This document shows positions 24,844 through 34,118 of a DNA stretch of 64,000 nt, in pieces. The translations under genes and the position numbers were made by a program. The notes under the pieces are model-generated. The model ran no database searches. It was not told where the DNA came from and worked only from the letters and a program-made list of their open reading frames with translations. The stretch covers positions 1 through 64,000 of the forward strand of contig NZ_QXIY01000016.1 of NCBI RefSeq assembly GCF_003570995.1. The letters are read 5' to 3'. Each line of letters opens with the position of its first letter. Positions within the stretch are counted from its first letter, which is position 1. Source of the DNA: Candidatus Cryosericum septentrionale (GTDB lineage Bacteria; Caldisericota; Caldisericia; Cryosericales; Cryosericaceae).

Positions 24844-25632
24844 ATGCCGGAATCGGTCGATTTGATGGTATTGGCTACTGCATATGTCGATGAGCATATC
24901 GGTGAGTTCCACAATAAGCGGATAAGCGCGATCAGCGATCTGAGCCTCTCCGTACTGCTCAAAAAGAAGAACCCATATCTGTTCAAGGCCAAGAATCTGG
25001 AAATCGCGAGCGACTTTGTCCGCACTCTCCTCGACGCGCACCTGTCAAGTCAAGAGGAGACTATGTTTGGGCAGTGGTTGGAGAAACTTGCAATCTACGT
25101 AAGTAAGTTGGTCGATGGAGGCCAACGACCTGCGACAACGGACGTTGACTTGGACTTCACCCGAGAGGGGGTAAGGTACTTGGTATCAGTGAAGTCCGGG
25201 CCAAACTGGGGAAACAGTAGCCAGAAGAGAGACCTAAAAGAAGCATTCAAGAACGCTCGACGGCAATTACAGCTTGATCCGAATATACACATGACGTTCA
25301 TCGAAGGCTGCTGTTATGGTCGGCAGATAAACGAGGATCAAGGAACACATCTGAAAAAGTGCGGTCAGGCGTTTTGGCAGTTCATCACGAAAGATCCGGA
25401 GTTCTACCGAGAAATCATTGTTCCCATTGGACACATTGCTCGTGAAAAGAATGTAGAGTTTGCGTCGGAGTATGCTAGGGTTCTCAACACGTTCACGCAT
25501 GAATTTCTTGAAGCTTATTGCGCTGCAGATGGCGCGGTGGATTGGAACGCGCTCCTAGCCTTCAATAGCTCATCATCTCCTCTACCAAGGAGTCCCAGCC
25601 GACGTAGTGGGGGACAGCAAACGTCTCGGTGA
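24844..25632 (+). CDS. Type II restriction endonuclease, PD-(D/E)XK-like (PmeII-like)
   Basis: 262 residues. The segment TTDVDLDFTREG then RYLVSVKSGPNWGNSSQ holds the likely active site: Asp at about 102 or 104 and Lys117, typical of a PD-(D/E)XK variant in which a Ser precedes the catalytic V-K pair. The KSGPNWGNSSQ string is characteristic of PmeII-like restriction enzymes. AAGGAGGGC precedes the ATG. It pairs with the methyltransferase directly upstream. The last 20 residues are Ser/Arg-rich and may be a read-through tail. Confidence 0.75.
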   Translation: MPESVDLMVLATAYVDEHIGEFHNKRISAISDLSLSVLLKKKNPYLFKAKNLEIASDFVRTLLDAHLSSQEETMFGQWLEKLAIYVSKLVDGGQRPATTDVDLDFTREGVRYLVSVKSGPNWGNSSQKRDLKEAFKNARRQLQLDPNIHMTFIEGCCYGRQINEDQGTHLKKCGQAFWQFITKDPEFYREIIVPIGHIAREKNVEFASEYARVLNTFTHEFLEAYCAADGAVDWNALLAFNSSSSPLPRSPSRRSGGQQTSR

Positions 25633-26263
25633 TGTGCGTGGTGGCTGCCTAACGAAAAGCCCAACAGGAAGCGCAAGGGCAACTTGTCCCCTGGTCCCCT
25701 GTTGGATATCAGCCAGATGCCTTGACAGCTAATTTTCGACTTGATGTCAGGTGGCTTCAGCACGATCGGCTTACGCTGTCATGCGTTCACTGCGTTCGCT
25801 CTCGTTGAGCATTGCGGTTCTGGCTTGAAGCCGCCTCTCAGTTTCTTGTCGTTCCCTCACCCTCCTAACTAGGTCGGTAAAGGATGCGGTTACTCTCTCT
25901 TCTCGTTCGTTGAGCTCAGGTTCTAGCTGGTAGCGTACCTTTCTTTGCTTTGGTTGAAACAGTTCATCTCACTTTTCCTTTCTGAATTGGTTTGTGAGTC
26001 CTCTGTACTCGGTATCTTATGTGGTTAGTGTTCGACATTTTCTCTTCTTTGGGTCTCAGGATTCAGGCCGCCTCTTTTCCCCTGCGGCGCGCCATAACAT
26101 CATTGTACCAGCCTATACAAAATCCCTGTGAAGATAGTGTGCAACTATAAGGACTAACAATAGTGCTGCGCCAAATTGAACAGAGCAGCTGGCGAGTTGA
26201 GTAAACCCTCTAATTGCCTAACATTAGGTGGAAGCGAATTCTGGTTTTCTGAGGGGGTATACC
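25633..26263. other. Intergenic stretch, one coding fragment, otherwise nothing seen
   Basis: About 630 bp between the R-M genes and the recombinase. Apart from the short minus-strand frame at 25771-25968, no gene or RNA is recognised. Confidence 0.35.
25771..25968 (-). pseudogene. Possible gene fragment (C-terminus)
   Basis: 65 codons open on the minus strand, preceded directly by an in-frame stop and lacking a start. The product is charged and coiled-coil-like (RYQLEPELNEREERVT, LVRRVRERQETERRLQ). Its coding look without a start suggests the tail of a lost gene. No family recognised. Confidence 0.25.
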
Positions 26264-28075
26264 ATGCAGAGAGGCGATTTCGCGAAAGACACCGGTTCTA
26301 GCAGCGAACAAGTGCATGAATTGTGCGCGATCTACACCAGAGTCAGCACGTCTGCACAAGCTGAGGAAGGCGTCTCCCTGGAGGCGCAACGCGACTACCT
26401 GAATCAGGCCGTAAAACTGAAAGGATGGGAAGTATCCGACTATTACGAAGATGCCGGGTATACGGGCACGAACACTGAGCGACCTCAGTTGCAGCGGATG
26501 CGGGCAGATGCAAGGAAGCACAGATTCACCAAGGTCGCCATCTACAAACTCGACCGCTTGACGCGCTCAGTGAAAGACTTCTGTGACATCCTGCATGATG
26601 ACTTTGAACCAAACGGGGTAAGTGTTTATGCTCCAACCCAAGATCTAAATACTGACACATCTGCTGGCAAGCTGACCGTCAACATCTTGGCATCATTTGC
26701 TGCTTTCGAGAGTGACCTAATCAAGGAGCGCACGCGACTGGGGTATGCGAAGCTGAAAGTCGATAGGAGGCTCCTTGGCCCCGCCCCATACGGGTACTTT
26801 CGCAAAGACAAGAAACTGTTCCCGCACGACCCTCAGTTGGACCTCGTGAAAGAGGTCTACAGCATGTACTTGGAGGGCAAGAGCGAGCGACAGATAGCGC
26901 ATGCACACCCAGCAGATCTTTCGAGAGATCTTGTGAGGGACATACTGTCGAATCCGGTCTACTGTGCGAAGGTCGCATATGGGCGACGGGTATCTTCGTC
27001 CACTGGCACTCGCAGGAGGAAGTACTCACCGGTGAAGGCACTGTCTGAGTGGGACCTGCAAGATCTGGATCAAGACTACATCAAGCCAGTGGTGTCCTTC
27101 GAGAAGTGGCAAGCCGTACAGGCACGACGCGAGACTTTTCCGACACATCGTCCCAGCCAAACCGTAGCTCTTTTCCAAGGTCTTCTCTATTGCAGTCACT
27201 GTGACCATTTTCTGTCTACGCACGGGTGTCAGAAGAAAGGGACCAAGTACTCGTGCGATAGTGACCACAAGACCAGGATGAAGAAACCGCTGTCGGAAGA
27301 GAGTAGTGTAGCCCTCCCGAATGGAACGAAGTGGTTCTGTGGCCAACAGCTATTGGAGGACTACTTGGAGGCACCGATCGTTGACGCTCTCGAAGTGGCA
27401 CTCAAGGATTTCAAACCCCGGCTGAAACTGGCAAAGAAACTGAAGGGCGCACAGGAGAGTCTGAAGAGGGCACAGAGGGAGTTTGACCTCACTGCTCGAC
27501 GTGCGTTGTCGAGTGATCAGATTACCGAGGGACAAGTGAAGACGTATATAGCAGAAGCTCAACGCAAGGTTGATGTGCGGAAAGAGGAGTTGCAGGTACT
27601 GAAAGATGAGGCTAGCTCCGAGTTAGCCGCCAAAGACGCCCTGAAGCCCGACTTCAGGAGTTTCTATGGGAGCATCACGAAGTCCGAGCGAAAGGAGTTC
27701 CTTAGCATCTTCGTTCGGAGGATCGACGTGGGTGACACATTCCTGACGGCCCATTGGTGGTTCTCGGATGGCATGACAAGGATCAGCCGAGACGAAGTCA
27801 TGCCAAAGAAGGGCAGTAAGTTCGAAAACGCAGTCGTGGTGCTTTCCAACGGTCTTGCGGGGGATCCAGATGTGGCGGGTAGTAGTGGGGCTGGAGTAAG
27901 CACAATAGGTCAGATATATCAAAATCGTGGGTCAAGCACGACGGTTGACAAACGAGCCCATTCTGGTCGAAGTTTAAGTTTTGATGCGGGCTGTGAAGTG
28001 GGCAAAACTATGGTGGAGATAGGGGGGCTCGAACCCCCGACCTCCTGCATGCCATGCAGGCGCTCTCCCAGCTGA
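26264..28075 (+). CDS. Large serine recombinase (integrase)
   Basis: About 603 residues. Resolvase domain with catalytic Ser28 in IYTRVSTSAQ, arginines in YKLDRLTRS and FESDLIKERTRLGYAKL; recombinase domain with GPAPYGYF and SNPVYCAKVAYGRR; zinc ribbon LLYCSHCDHFLSTHG with a later CD-D pair; coiled coil at about 395-460 (LKGAQESLKRAQREFDL). ATG at 26264 follows GAGGGGG. Integrates or excises DNA between att sites. It lies against tRNA-Ala(GGC), and its last 21 residues (from VEIGGLEPP) are read from the antisense of that tRNA, so the native C-terminus may have ended differently before integration. Confidence 0.92.
   Translation: MQRGDFAKDTGSSSEQVHELCAIYTRVSTSAQAEEGVSLEAQRDYLNQAVKLKGWEVSDYYEDAGYTGTNTERPQLQRMRADARKHRFTKVAIYKLDRLTRSVKDFCDILHDDFEPNGVSVYAPTQDLNTDTSAGKLTVNILASFAAFESDLIKERTRLGYAKLKVDRRLLGPAPYGYFRKDKKLFPHDPQLDLVKEVYSMYLEGKSERQIAHAHPADLSRDLVRDILSNPVYCAKVAYGRRVSSSTGTRRRKYSPVKALSEWDLQDLDQDYIKPVVSFEKWQAVQARRETFPTHRPSQTVALFQGLLYCSHCDHFLSTHGCQKKGTKYSCDSDHKTRMKKPLSEESSVALPNGTKWFCGQQLLEDYLEAPIVDALEVALKDFKPRLKLAKKLKGAQESLKRAQREFDLTARRALSSDQITEGQVKTYIAEAQRKVDVRKEELQVLKDEASSELAAKDALKPDFRSFYGSITKSERKEFLSIFVRRIDVGDTFLTAHWWFSDGMTRISRDEVMPKKGSKFENAVVVLSNGLAGDPDVAGSSGAGVSTIGQIYQNRGSSTTVDKRAHSGRSLSFDAGCEVGKTMVEIGGLEPPTSCMPCRRSPS
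28011..28027. repeat. tRNA-Ala 3'-end repeat, copy 3 (chromosomal att side)
   Basis: The 17-bp TGGTGGAGATAGGGGGG at the 3' end of tRNA-Ala, shared with 1837-1853 (17 bp) and 4298-4312 (15 bp). Confidence 0.6.
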
Positions 28076-28086
28076 GCTATATCCCC
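28011..28086 (-). tRNA. tRNA-Ala (GGC)
   Basis: 76 nt with encoded CCA. 5' GGGGATA pairs with TATCTCC; D arm GCTC...GAGC; anticodon stem CCTGC/GCAGG with loop ATGGCAT (anticodon GGC); T arm GGGGG-TTCGAGC-CCCCC. Its 3' end is repeated at 1837 and 4298 and is the probable integration target of the adjoining recombinase. Confidence 0.95.
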
Positions 28087-28215
28087 ACGTCTGAGAAACG
28101 AACATCCAAAGTATAGCGGGAAGGCCCCTGGTGTCAACCGCAGACGGCACCATTCGCGTTGCAGACTGGTCGTGCTACTATGGGTGTATGACAAGACACG
28201 ACTGAGAGGTGGAAC

Positions 28216-28677
28216 ATGCGGGCAGTGGTGCAACGAGTGAGCAGTGCGTCGGTCGCTGTGGACGGCAAGCAGGTTGGGCATATTGGAGCAGGGTTGCTGG
28301 TGCTGCTGGGGGTGGCTCCCGACGACGGCCCTGATGACACTGCGTTCATGGTGCGCAAGTTGAGTGGCCTGCGCGTCTTCGCAGACGCAGACGGTCTGAT
28401 GAACCGCTCGGTGGCAGATATCAATGGATCCTTTCTCATCGTCAGTCAGTTCACCCTGTATGGAGACGTGGCTCGCGGCAACAGGCCCAGCTTCACGGGT
28501 GCGGCTGCGGGAGCGCGTGCAGATGAGGTCTATCAGGACGTATGCACAGGACTGCGGGGCCAGGGGTTCGAAGTTCAGAACGGAGTCTTCGGGGCGCACA
28601 TGGAGGTCAGCCTGGTGGGCGACGGCCCAGTCACCATCATCATCGAGACGGACAGCCACAAGAACCGAGGTCAGTAA
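28216..28677 (+). CDS. dtd: D-aminoacyl-tRNA deacylase
   Basis: 153 residues, the usual length. Hydrolyses D-amino acids wrongly attached to tRNA (and Gly from tRNA-Ala). The invariant SQFTLYGD and a C-terminal GDGPVTI (the Gly-cisPro element) are present. GAGAGGTGG precedes the ATG. Monocistronic between tRNA-Ala and a strong hairpin. Confidence 0.95.
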   Translation: MRAVVQRVSSASVAVDGKQVGHIGAGLLVLLGVAPDDGPDDTAFMVRKLSGLRVFADADGLMNRSVADINGSFLIVSQFTLYGDVARGNRPSFTGAAAGARADEVYQDVCTGLRGQGFEVQNGVFGAHMEVSLVGDGPVTIIIETDSHKNRGQ

Positions 28678-28698
28678 GCTTGACAGCTCTGCACGTGA

Positions 28699-28724
28699 GA
28701 AGCCGGGGCGTTTGCCCCGGCTTC
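28699..28724. terminator. Hairpin between convergent genes
   Basis: GAAGCCGGGGC / GCCCCGGCTTC, 11 bp with a GTTT loop, just after dtd and before the 3' end of the convergent aminotransferase gene. No clear T tract on either side. Confidence 0.6.
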
Positions 28725-28755
28725 GATCAATGTTGAAGCAAACAGACCTGGGGGA

Positions 28756-30072
28756 CTAGCGCGATTCGTTAGCGTGAGCGACAGCGGTCTCCATGACGCC
28801 GAAGGCTTCTGTCAGCTGCTCGTCGGTGATCTCGAGAGAGACGAGCATGCGGATGCAGTTGCCATAGATGCCGGAACCGGCCACGAGTACGCCGTGGTGA
28901 AGGCATTCCTTTATGATCTGGCCATTCAACTGCGTCGCGGGTTCCCGGGTGGTGCGGTCCTTGATGAACTCGATGGCCTGCATGGCACCTATGCCGCGAA
29001 CATCACCAATGATCTCGTACTTCTCCTTCCAGGTATCCCAGTGGCTGCGAATGAGCTTGCCAAGAGCAACAGCACGTTCCAGGAGGTGCTCGTCCTCGAC
29101 GATGTCGATGACTTCGCTGGCCGCGCGGCATGCAACAGGATTGCCGGCATAGGTGCCACCGATGCTGCTGCCGGGCAGCTTGTCCATGATGTCTTTCCGG
29201 GCGATGACTGCTGACAGAGGCATGCCGGCTGCCAGGGATTTGGCTATGCAGATGATGTCCGGGACGACGTTCCAGTTCTCGATGGAGAAGAACTTGCCGG
29301 TACGGCCGACTCCGGCCTGGATTTCGTCGGCGACGAGAAGGATGCCGTACTTCTTCGAGATCTCGCGCAGCATCTCGAGAAAACCGTCAGTCGGGACGCG
29401 GAATCCACCCTCGCCCTGCACGGGTTCGACGACGAAGCACGCGACCGTCGAAGGGTCGACATACGTCATCAGGAGCTTCTCCCACTCGTCAACACGGATG
29501 GAGGGATGGTATGGGGTGACAAACGGCATGCGATAGACATCCGGCGCGAAGGGGCCAAACCCACCCTTGTAGGGCTTCGCCTTGTGCGTCATGGTCATCG
29601 TGAGGAGCGTGCGTCCGTGGAAGGCACGGTCGAACACGACGACGCCGGTCCGGCCGGTGACGTGGCGGGAGATCTTGACGGCGTTCTCGATGGCCTCGGC
29701 GCCATTGTTGAACAGAGCTACCGACTTCTCGAAGTCACCTGGGGCGAGCTTGGCAAGCTTCTCGCAAACGGTGAGGTACGGCTCGTATGGGACTGACGTG
29801 AAGTCCGTGTGCAGGAAGTGCTCCACCTGGTGCTTAATGGCCGCGGTAACGCGAGGATGCGAGTGTCCGACCGCCAGGCAGCCCCAGCCGCCGGTAAGGT
29901 CGATAAAGGTGTTGCCGTCGACGTCGGTTACCAGTGCCCCATGTCCCTCAGCGATCCAGGCAGGCGACAGAGCGTCGCACATTGGTGCCGCGACGACCTT
30001 GGCCTCCCTCTTGGCAAGCTCGATGGATTTCGGTCCAGGGATTGCCGTCTTGAGTGATATGAACGTTCCCAT
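28756..30072 (-). CDS. Class III aminotransferase (4-aminobutyrate aminotransferase-like)
   Basis: 438 residues. PLP-dependent transfer of an omega-amino group to a keto acid. Seen: glycine-rich LTGGWGCLAVGHSHP, phosphate-binding NNGAEAIENAVKISR, FHGRTLLTMTMT, the ADEIQAGVGRTG Asp that pairs with the PLP ring, and the PLP Lys in CIAKSLAAGMPLSAV. Sequence fits GabT/ornithine-type enzymes; exact substrate uncertain. Divergent from the genes at 30355 with a 280-bp promoter region between. Confidence 0.85.
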   Translation of the reverse strand: MGTFISLKTAIPGPKSIELAKREAKVVAAPMCDALSPAWIAEGHGALVTDVDGNTFIDLTGGWGCLAVGHSHPRVTAAIKHQVEHFLHTDFTSVPYEPYLTVCEKLAKLAPGDFEKSVALFNNGAEAIENAVKISRHVTGRTGVVVFDRAFHGRTLLTMTMTHKAKPYKGGFGPFAPDVYRMPFVTPYHPSIRVDEWEKLLMTYVDPSTVACFVVEPVQGEGGFRVPTDGFLEMLREISKKYGILLVADEIQAGVGRTGKFFSIENWNVVPDIICIAKSLAAGMPLSAVIARKDIMDKLPGSSIGGTYAGNPVACRAASEVIDIVEDEHLLERAVALGKLIRSHWDTWKEKYEIIGDVRGIGAMQAIEFIKDRTTREPATQLNGQIIKECLHHGVLVAGSGIYGNCIRMLVSLEITDEQLTEAFGVMETAVAHANESR

Positions 30073-30354
30073 GATAACCTCCCTTTCTCTCTCGACGAAA
30101 ACGGCTTCGCGCTTCGCTTTCTCGGGTACTCTCAGGATATGGAGATCGCGACGGTTGTCAACGAAGTCCGTACCGATGTCCGGTGTCGGGGCCGTTTCTG
30201 AGCTTTTCGGTCCTCTTCTTCCAGTGCCCGGGCGTTGCCTGGTCCTCGGAGAGTCATGTTGTCTGTCTCCTGTTTCGGACTATCATTGGGTAGCCTCCGC
30301 CGCGCATTGTATGCCGGTCGAGCTGTTCTAGATCATGAATGAGGAGGCTTGACC

Positions 30355-31095
30355 ATGCTGGTACTCGGACACAGAGGGGAGCCTCGACTGGCTCCCGAGA
30401 ATACGGTGGCTTCGTTCGCGCTTGTCCGCGGCGACCTGGACCACGGTATCGACGGTGCCGAATGCGATGTTCAGATGACGAAGGACGGAGAACTGGTTGT
30501 CATCCATGACGAGAAGGTCGACAGGACCACAGACGGCCATGGCTGGGTGAAGGATTTGACCCTGCAGGAGGTCCGTAAACTCGACGCTGGTGTTCGGTTT
30601 CCCGGACCGTTGCGCTACGAGCCGATTCCTACAATGCAGGAGGTCTTCGAGGTCTTCGACGGGACGAAGGCGACGCTCAACGTCGAGCTCAAGAATTCGG
30701 AGATCGCGTACGAGGGGATGGAGGAACGCTTGCTGGAACTGGCAAGCAGGTACTCGGTGAATGTCGTCTACTCTTCATTCAATGTCCAGAGCATGGGGGT
30801 CATCCGGAAGCTGGATGCCAAGGCGCGGACTGGGCTGCTGTACGCACCGTGGCTGATCAAGGCTCCAGACGTGGTGGTAGCTGCTCGTGAGCAGGGCGCC
30901 AACGCAATCCATCCTTACGTTCTCAACACGCTCGACGGGCTTATCCGTGAAGTACATGAGGCTGGTCTGGCGCTTGCGCCATGGACCGTCGACCTGAGCG
31001 TGCTCGTGCGCCATTTTGCCGCCTCAGGGGTCGAGACCATTATCAGCAATGACCCGCGCATGGCAGCGGAGGCTATTGCCGGAGGGAGGGGATGA
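30355..31095 (+). CDS. Glycerophosphodiester phosphodiesterase
   Basis: About 246 residues, cytosolic (no signal peptide). Hydrolyses glycerophosphodiesters to glycerol-3-phosphate and an alcohol. Catalytic motifs: [18 protein letters not shown] (His, Arg, Glu), [19 protein letters not shown] and a final SNDP. The ATG at 30355 follows GAGGAGG by 7 nt. Its end overlaps the cytosine deaminase start, so the two are coupled, an unusual pairing. Confidence 0.9.
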   Translation: MLVLGHRGEPRLAPENTVASFALVRGDLDHGIDGAECDVQMTKDGELVVIHDEKVDRTTDGHGWVKDLTLQEVRKLDAGVRFPGPLRYEPIPTMQEVFEVFDGTKATLNVELKNSEIAYEGMEERLLELASRYSVNVVYSSFNVQSMGVIRKLDAKARTGLLYAPWLIKAPDVVVAAREQGANAIHPYVLNTLDGLIREVHEAGLALAPWTVDLSVLVRHFAASGVETIISNDPRMAAEAIAGGRG

Positions 31096-32369
31096 TGCTT
31101 GATTTGATTGTTCGCAATGCAAGGCTTTGTGCGAGTGGGCCGCTGATCGACATTGGTGTCCGAGACGGTCTGTTTGTCGACGTTCAGCCCGGGTTGCTTG
31201 CCGACGCCCATGAAACCATCGATGCTGCCGGATGTTTCGTGACGCCGCCATTTGTCGAGTCGCACGTCCACCTTGATACGACGCTCACAGCGGGTGAGCC
31301 CAGATGGAACGAGAGCGGTACGCTGTTCGAGGGGATCGAACGCTGGTCCGAACGAAAGGCACTGCTGACCGAGGAGGACGTCGTGCGTCGTGCCACAAAG
31401 GCTATCGAATGGCAGGTTTCGCATGGCATCCTGCACATCCGGTCGCATGTGGACATCTGTGATCCGAAGTTGACTGCTCTCCGGGCGCTGATCGAGGTCA
31501 GGCGCGTCATGGCCCCATTCGTCGACATTCAGCTGGTGGCGTTCCCGCAGGACGGCATTCTGGGGTTCGAGGGTGGAGCAGTGCTGCTCGAAGAGGCCCT
31601 TCGCCTGGGTGCGGATGCTGTTGGAGGTATCCCTCACTATGAACTGACACGTGAGGACGGCGTCGAGTCTCTGAAGATCATCTTTGCGCTGGCTGAGAAG
31701 TACGGGAAGCTGATCGATGTGCACTGCGACGAGATCGACGATGAACAGTCTCGCTTTGTCGAGGTCATGTCGGCTCTGGCTCTGCGCACGGGGATGCGCG
31801 ATCGGGTTACCGCAAGCCACACAACGGCCATGCACAGCTACAACGGGGCGTATGCATCGAAACTCCTGAGATTCTGCGCAAGGAGCGGCATCAACTTCGT
31901 CGCGAATCCCCTGGTGAATATCCACCTGCAGGGACGTTTCGACACATATCCCAAGCGACGCGGTCTGACGCGGGTCAAGGAGATGGCGGCCATGGGCATC
32001 AATGTCAGCCTTGGTCATGACGACATCCTCGACCCCTGGTATCCGATGGGAACCGGGAGCATGCTGGACGTGGCGCATATGGCAGTGCATGTTGCCCAGA
32101 TGACGGGAAGGGAAGAAATGCGTTCCGTTTTTCACATGGTAACGGATGCCGGAGCTCGTACGCTGCACGTTCAGGATTCCTACGGCATTGACGGGGGAAA
32201 GCCTGCTGACCTGGTCATTCTGGATGCTCTCGACGAGCTGGACGCCTTGCGACGGCAATCCGTCGCCCGATTTGTGCTGAGCAAGGGAAAGGTCGTCGCA
32301 CGAACGACGCCAGCCAAAACCACCGTTCTACTGCAGGGCACTTCCCATCCGATCGACTACCTACGGTAG
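31092..32369 (+). CDS. codA: Cytosine deaminase / amidohydrolase
   Basis: About 425 residues, amidohydrolase superfamily. Converts cytosine to uracil and ammonia. Metal and catalytic residues: [28 protein letters not shown] and [14 protein letters not shown], matching the CodA signature. Two adjacent ATGs (31092, 31095) follow GGGAGGGG. With the uridine phosphorylase and the other amidohydrolases nearby it suggests pyrimidine/purine base use as a nitrogen source. A close relative such as isoguanine or creatinine deaminase is possible. Confidence 0.88.
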   Translation: MMLDLIVRNARLCASGPLIDIGVRDGLFVDVQPGLLADAHETIDAAGCFVTPPFVESHVHLDTTLTAGEPRWNESGTLFEGIERWSERKALLTEEDVVRRATKAIEWQVSHGILHIRSHVDICDPKLTALRALIEVRRVMAPFVDIQLVAFPQDGILGFEGGAVLLEEALRLGADAVGGIPHYELTREDGVESLKIIFALAEKYGKLIDVHCDEIDDEQSRFVEVMSALALRTGMRDRVTASHTTAMHSYNGAYASKLLRFCARSGINFVANPLVNIHLQGRFDTYPKRRGLTRVKEMAAMGINVSLGHDDILDPWYPMGTGSMLDVAHMAVHVAQMTGREEMRSVFHMVTDAGARTLHVQDSYGIDGGKPADLVILDALDELDALRRQSVARFVLSKGKVVARTTPAKTTVLLQGTSHPIDYLR

Positions 32370-32404
32370 CGAGAACAACGATCACATCTGAGGCAGCAAG
32401 GGCA

Positions 32405-32983
32405 CTAGAGGCCCAGCGATTGCTCGAATTGTGAGACAGTTATGATCTCCACTCCCATGGCGGCCATGTCTCTGAGATTGGACAGCTGGATCTCGTCCGT
32501 CTGGGACGCAGTGGCATCCGAGAGCACGGTCGTTGCATAGTCTAGCGAGAGAGCATCGTTTGCTGTCGCACGTATGCAGTTGGGAGTCTGCACGCCGGTA
32601 AGGATCAATCTATCGGTGCCAAGCCGACGCAGGAGCGCGTCAAGGTCGGTCGCGAAAAATGCCGACCATCGGGTCTTGACGACGATGAAATCCCAGGGAG
32701 CGGGCGCGAGCTGAGGCAATTCCTCTGCTCCGGGCGTTCCGGCCACTAGAAACCCTCCCGTCTCCGCGAAGAGTGCTCGCCGGCTCTGGTCGACATCTAT
32801 ACCCGTGGCCCGATGTCGGCGCATCACATGGATGATCGACTCATTGGCGGACCGAGCGGCTTTCAGTGCTCTCTGCAGACTCGGTACCATGGCGGGCCCT
32901 CCTGCGACAAACAGCGGCGATGCCGGAGACAGAAAGTCCTGCTGCATATCGATGACAAGTACTGCCACATCAGTAATGTTCAC
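32405..32983 (-). CDS. Isochorismatase-like cysteine hydrolase
   Basis: About 193 residues. Catalytic triad visible: Asp in VLVIDMQQDF, Lys in VVKTRWSAFF and Cys in TGVQTPNCIRATA. Members include nicotinamidase, carbamoyl hydrolases of pyrimidine breakdown and ureidoacrylate hydrolases. I chose the GTG at 32983 because AAGGAGG precedes it; the frame could extend 8 codons further. Placed against codA and other base-degrading genes, so a role in ring-opening nitrogen recovery is plausible. Confidence 0.82.
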   Translation of the reverse strand: MNITDVAVLVIDMQQDFLSPASPLFVAGGPAMVPSLQRALKAARSANESIIHVMRRHRATGIDVDQSRRALFAETGGFLVAGTPGAEELPQLAPAPWDFIVVKTRWSAFFATDLDALLRRLGTDRLILTGVQTPNCIRATANDALSLDYATTVLSDATASQTDEIQLSNLRDMAAMGVEIITVSQFEQSLGL

Positions 32984-33127
32984 CGGTTCCTCCTTGGGAG
33001 GCCACAACTATGCGCCCAGTATATGCGTTTTGGCTCGCCACTCCACGTGAACATTGCGCATCCTTGCAGTTCTTCGTTGCGCAACTATAATTCGCTTACC
33101 GAAGAAAAGACCGAAGGAGGTGCTGCT

Positions 33128-33250
33128 TTGCCCCTTCAGAAAAGAAGCGATAATGATAGTGCGTATATGTTCTCATGCTGGAACAACATCGTTGAAATTC
33201 AAGGGGTTGTGAGTGCCTGGTGGCAGACGGTAACAATCATTTGTAGCTAA
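33128..33250 (+). CDS. Possible 40-residue peptide
   Basis: TTG start with GGAGGT 6 nt upstream, 40 codons. The centre (EIQGVVSAWWQTVTIICS) is moderately hydrophobic and ends with a Cys. Not recognised; could be chance. It sits before the 58-residue membrane peptide and after a TTGCGCA...TGCGCAA palindrome at about 33056-33080. Confidence 0.3.
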   Translation: MPLQKRSDNDSAYMFSCWNNIVEIQGVVSAWWQTVTIICS

Positions 33251-33316
33251 AGTGACGCCGAAGTCGCTTTGGCCAAAAGTAAGTGACGAAACTATTTCGT
33301 CACTGAGGGGGATAAA

Positions 33317-33493
33317 ATGGCAAGAAAGAAGAAGGAATTGAACCCAAGAGCTTTCTTCACTGAGATGGCAATTTGTCTTGTTGTGCTCTTCCTTGTGTAC
33401 GAGTTTGGTTTTATGCATCCGGCACTTTGGAACTCTCTCGTTGCAAAATTCTTTGCACCACTTTTAAAGAATCTTGGCACTACGCCGAAATAG
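33317..33493 (+). CDS. 58-residue membrane peptide
   Basis: Starts ATG after GAGGGGGA. Basic N-terminus (MARKKKELNP), one transmembrane helix (FFTEMAICLVVLFLVYEFGF), and a short amphipathic tail with Lys. A 9-bp hairpin (AGTGACGAA/TTCGTCACT, 33282-33304) ends just before the ribosome site and could control translation. Not recognised; base composition is AT-richer than flanking genes. Confidence 0.5.
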   Translation: MARKKKELNPRAFFTEMAICLVVLFLVYEFGFMHPALWNSLVAKFFAPLLKNLGTTPK

Positions 33494-33574
33494 GCGTAAG
33501 AATTCACAATCGATTACGATAACATACAGAGGATAAACTGAGCAATTATCTTAACAACTGACTTGGAGGAGCCG

Positions 33575-34057
33575 ATGCTTTGCGACATCATGACGGCCGT
33601 GCGCCTCGCCGAGGAGTTTGGCCTGCGCTATGTCATCACTGGCGCGTTTGACGCGGATCGCGTGATTGACCAGCTCAAGGAAAAGGATGTGACCGTGGCG
33701 TTCGGTCCCCTTATCATGTCGAGATGTATGGATGAGGTCAAGCGCCTGCACCCTGAGAATGCCGTTGCTCTTCTCCATAGCGGAATTCGCACGGCCATCA
33801 TCGCGGGCCATCCCAACTACCCCGCCAAGTACCTGCGGATTTCGCTGGGCCTTCTTGTCGGTCGTGGCATCTCTCCTGAACAGGCTCTTGGGTCCGTCAC
33901 AAGCGTTCCGGCAGGTATCCTGGATCTGGACGGGTATGGCGAGGTGCGTTCTGGGTCTGTCGCTGACCTGGCGTTGTTCAGAGCGCAGCCATGGGAGCCC
34001 GAAGGAGTGACTGAACACACGTTTGTCGGCGGAAACGAGGTGTACGCTCGCTCGTGA
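33575..34057 (+). pseudogene. 5'-truncated amidohydrolase (imidazolonepropionase-like)
   Basis: 160 codons match only the second half of the amidohydrolases of the imidazolonepropionase-like group: RLAEEFGLRYVITGA, then AGHPNYPAKYLRISLGLLV, then GEVRSGSVADLALFRA. The N-terminal 200 or so residues with the HxH metal site are absent, and the usual catalytic Asp of the T-D-H-P motif is Gly here (AGHP). TTGGAGGA lies before an ATG, but the protein cannot be an active hydrolase. Probably a leftover of a deletion between 33.0 and 33.57 kb. Confidence 0.7.
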
Positions 34058-34066
34058 GCGGGTAAG

Positions 34067-34094
34067 AGCAAGGGCCCCGGAAGGGGCCCTTGCT
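34067..34094. terminator. Strong hairpin between convergent genes
   Basis: AGCAAGGGCCCC / GGGGCCCTTGCT, 12 bp with a GGAA loop, followed by TCTCTC on the plus strand. It separates the amidohydrolase fragment from the convergent plsY. Confidence 0.7.
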
Positions 34095-34118
34095 TCTCTC
34101 GAGTATCTGCTGCAGTCA

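Noticed and set aside
30915..32258. 447-codon frame antisense to codA
   Set aside because: Shadow of a GC-rich gene; codA has full motifs and the antisense frame has no domain or ribosome site.
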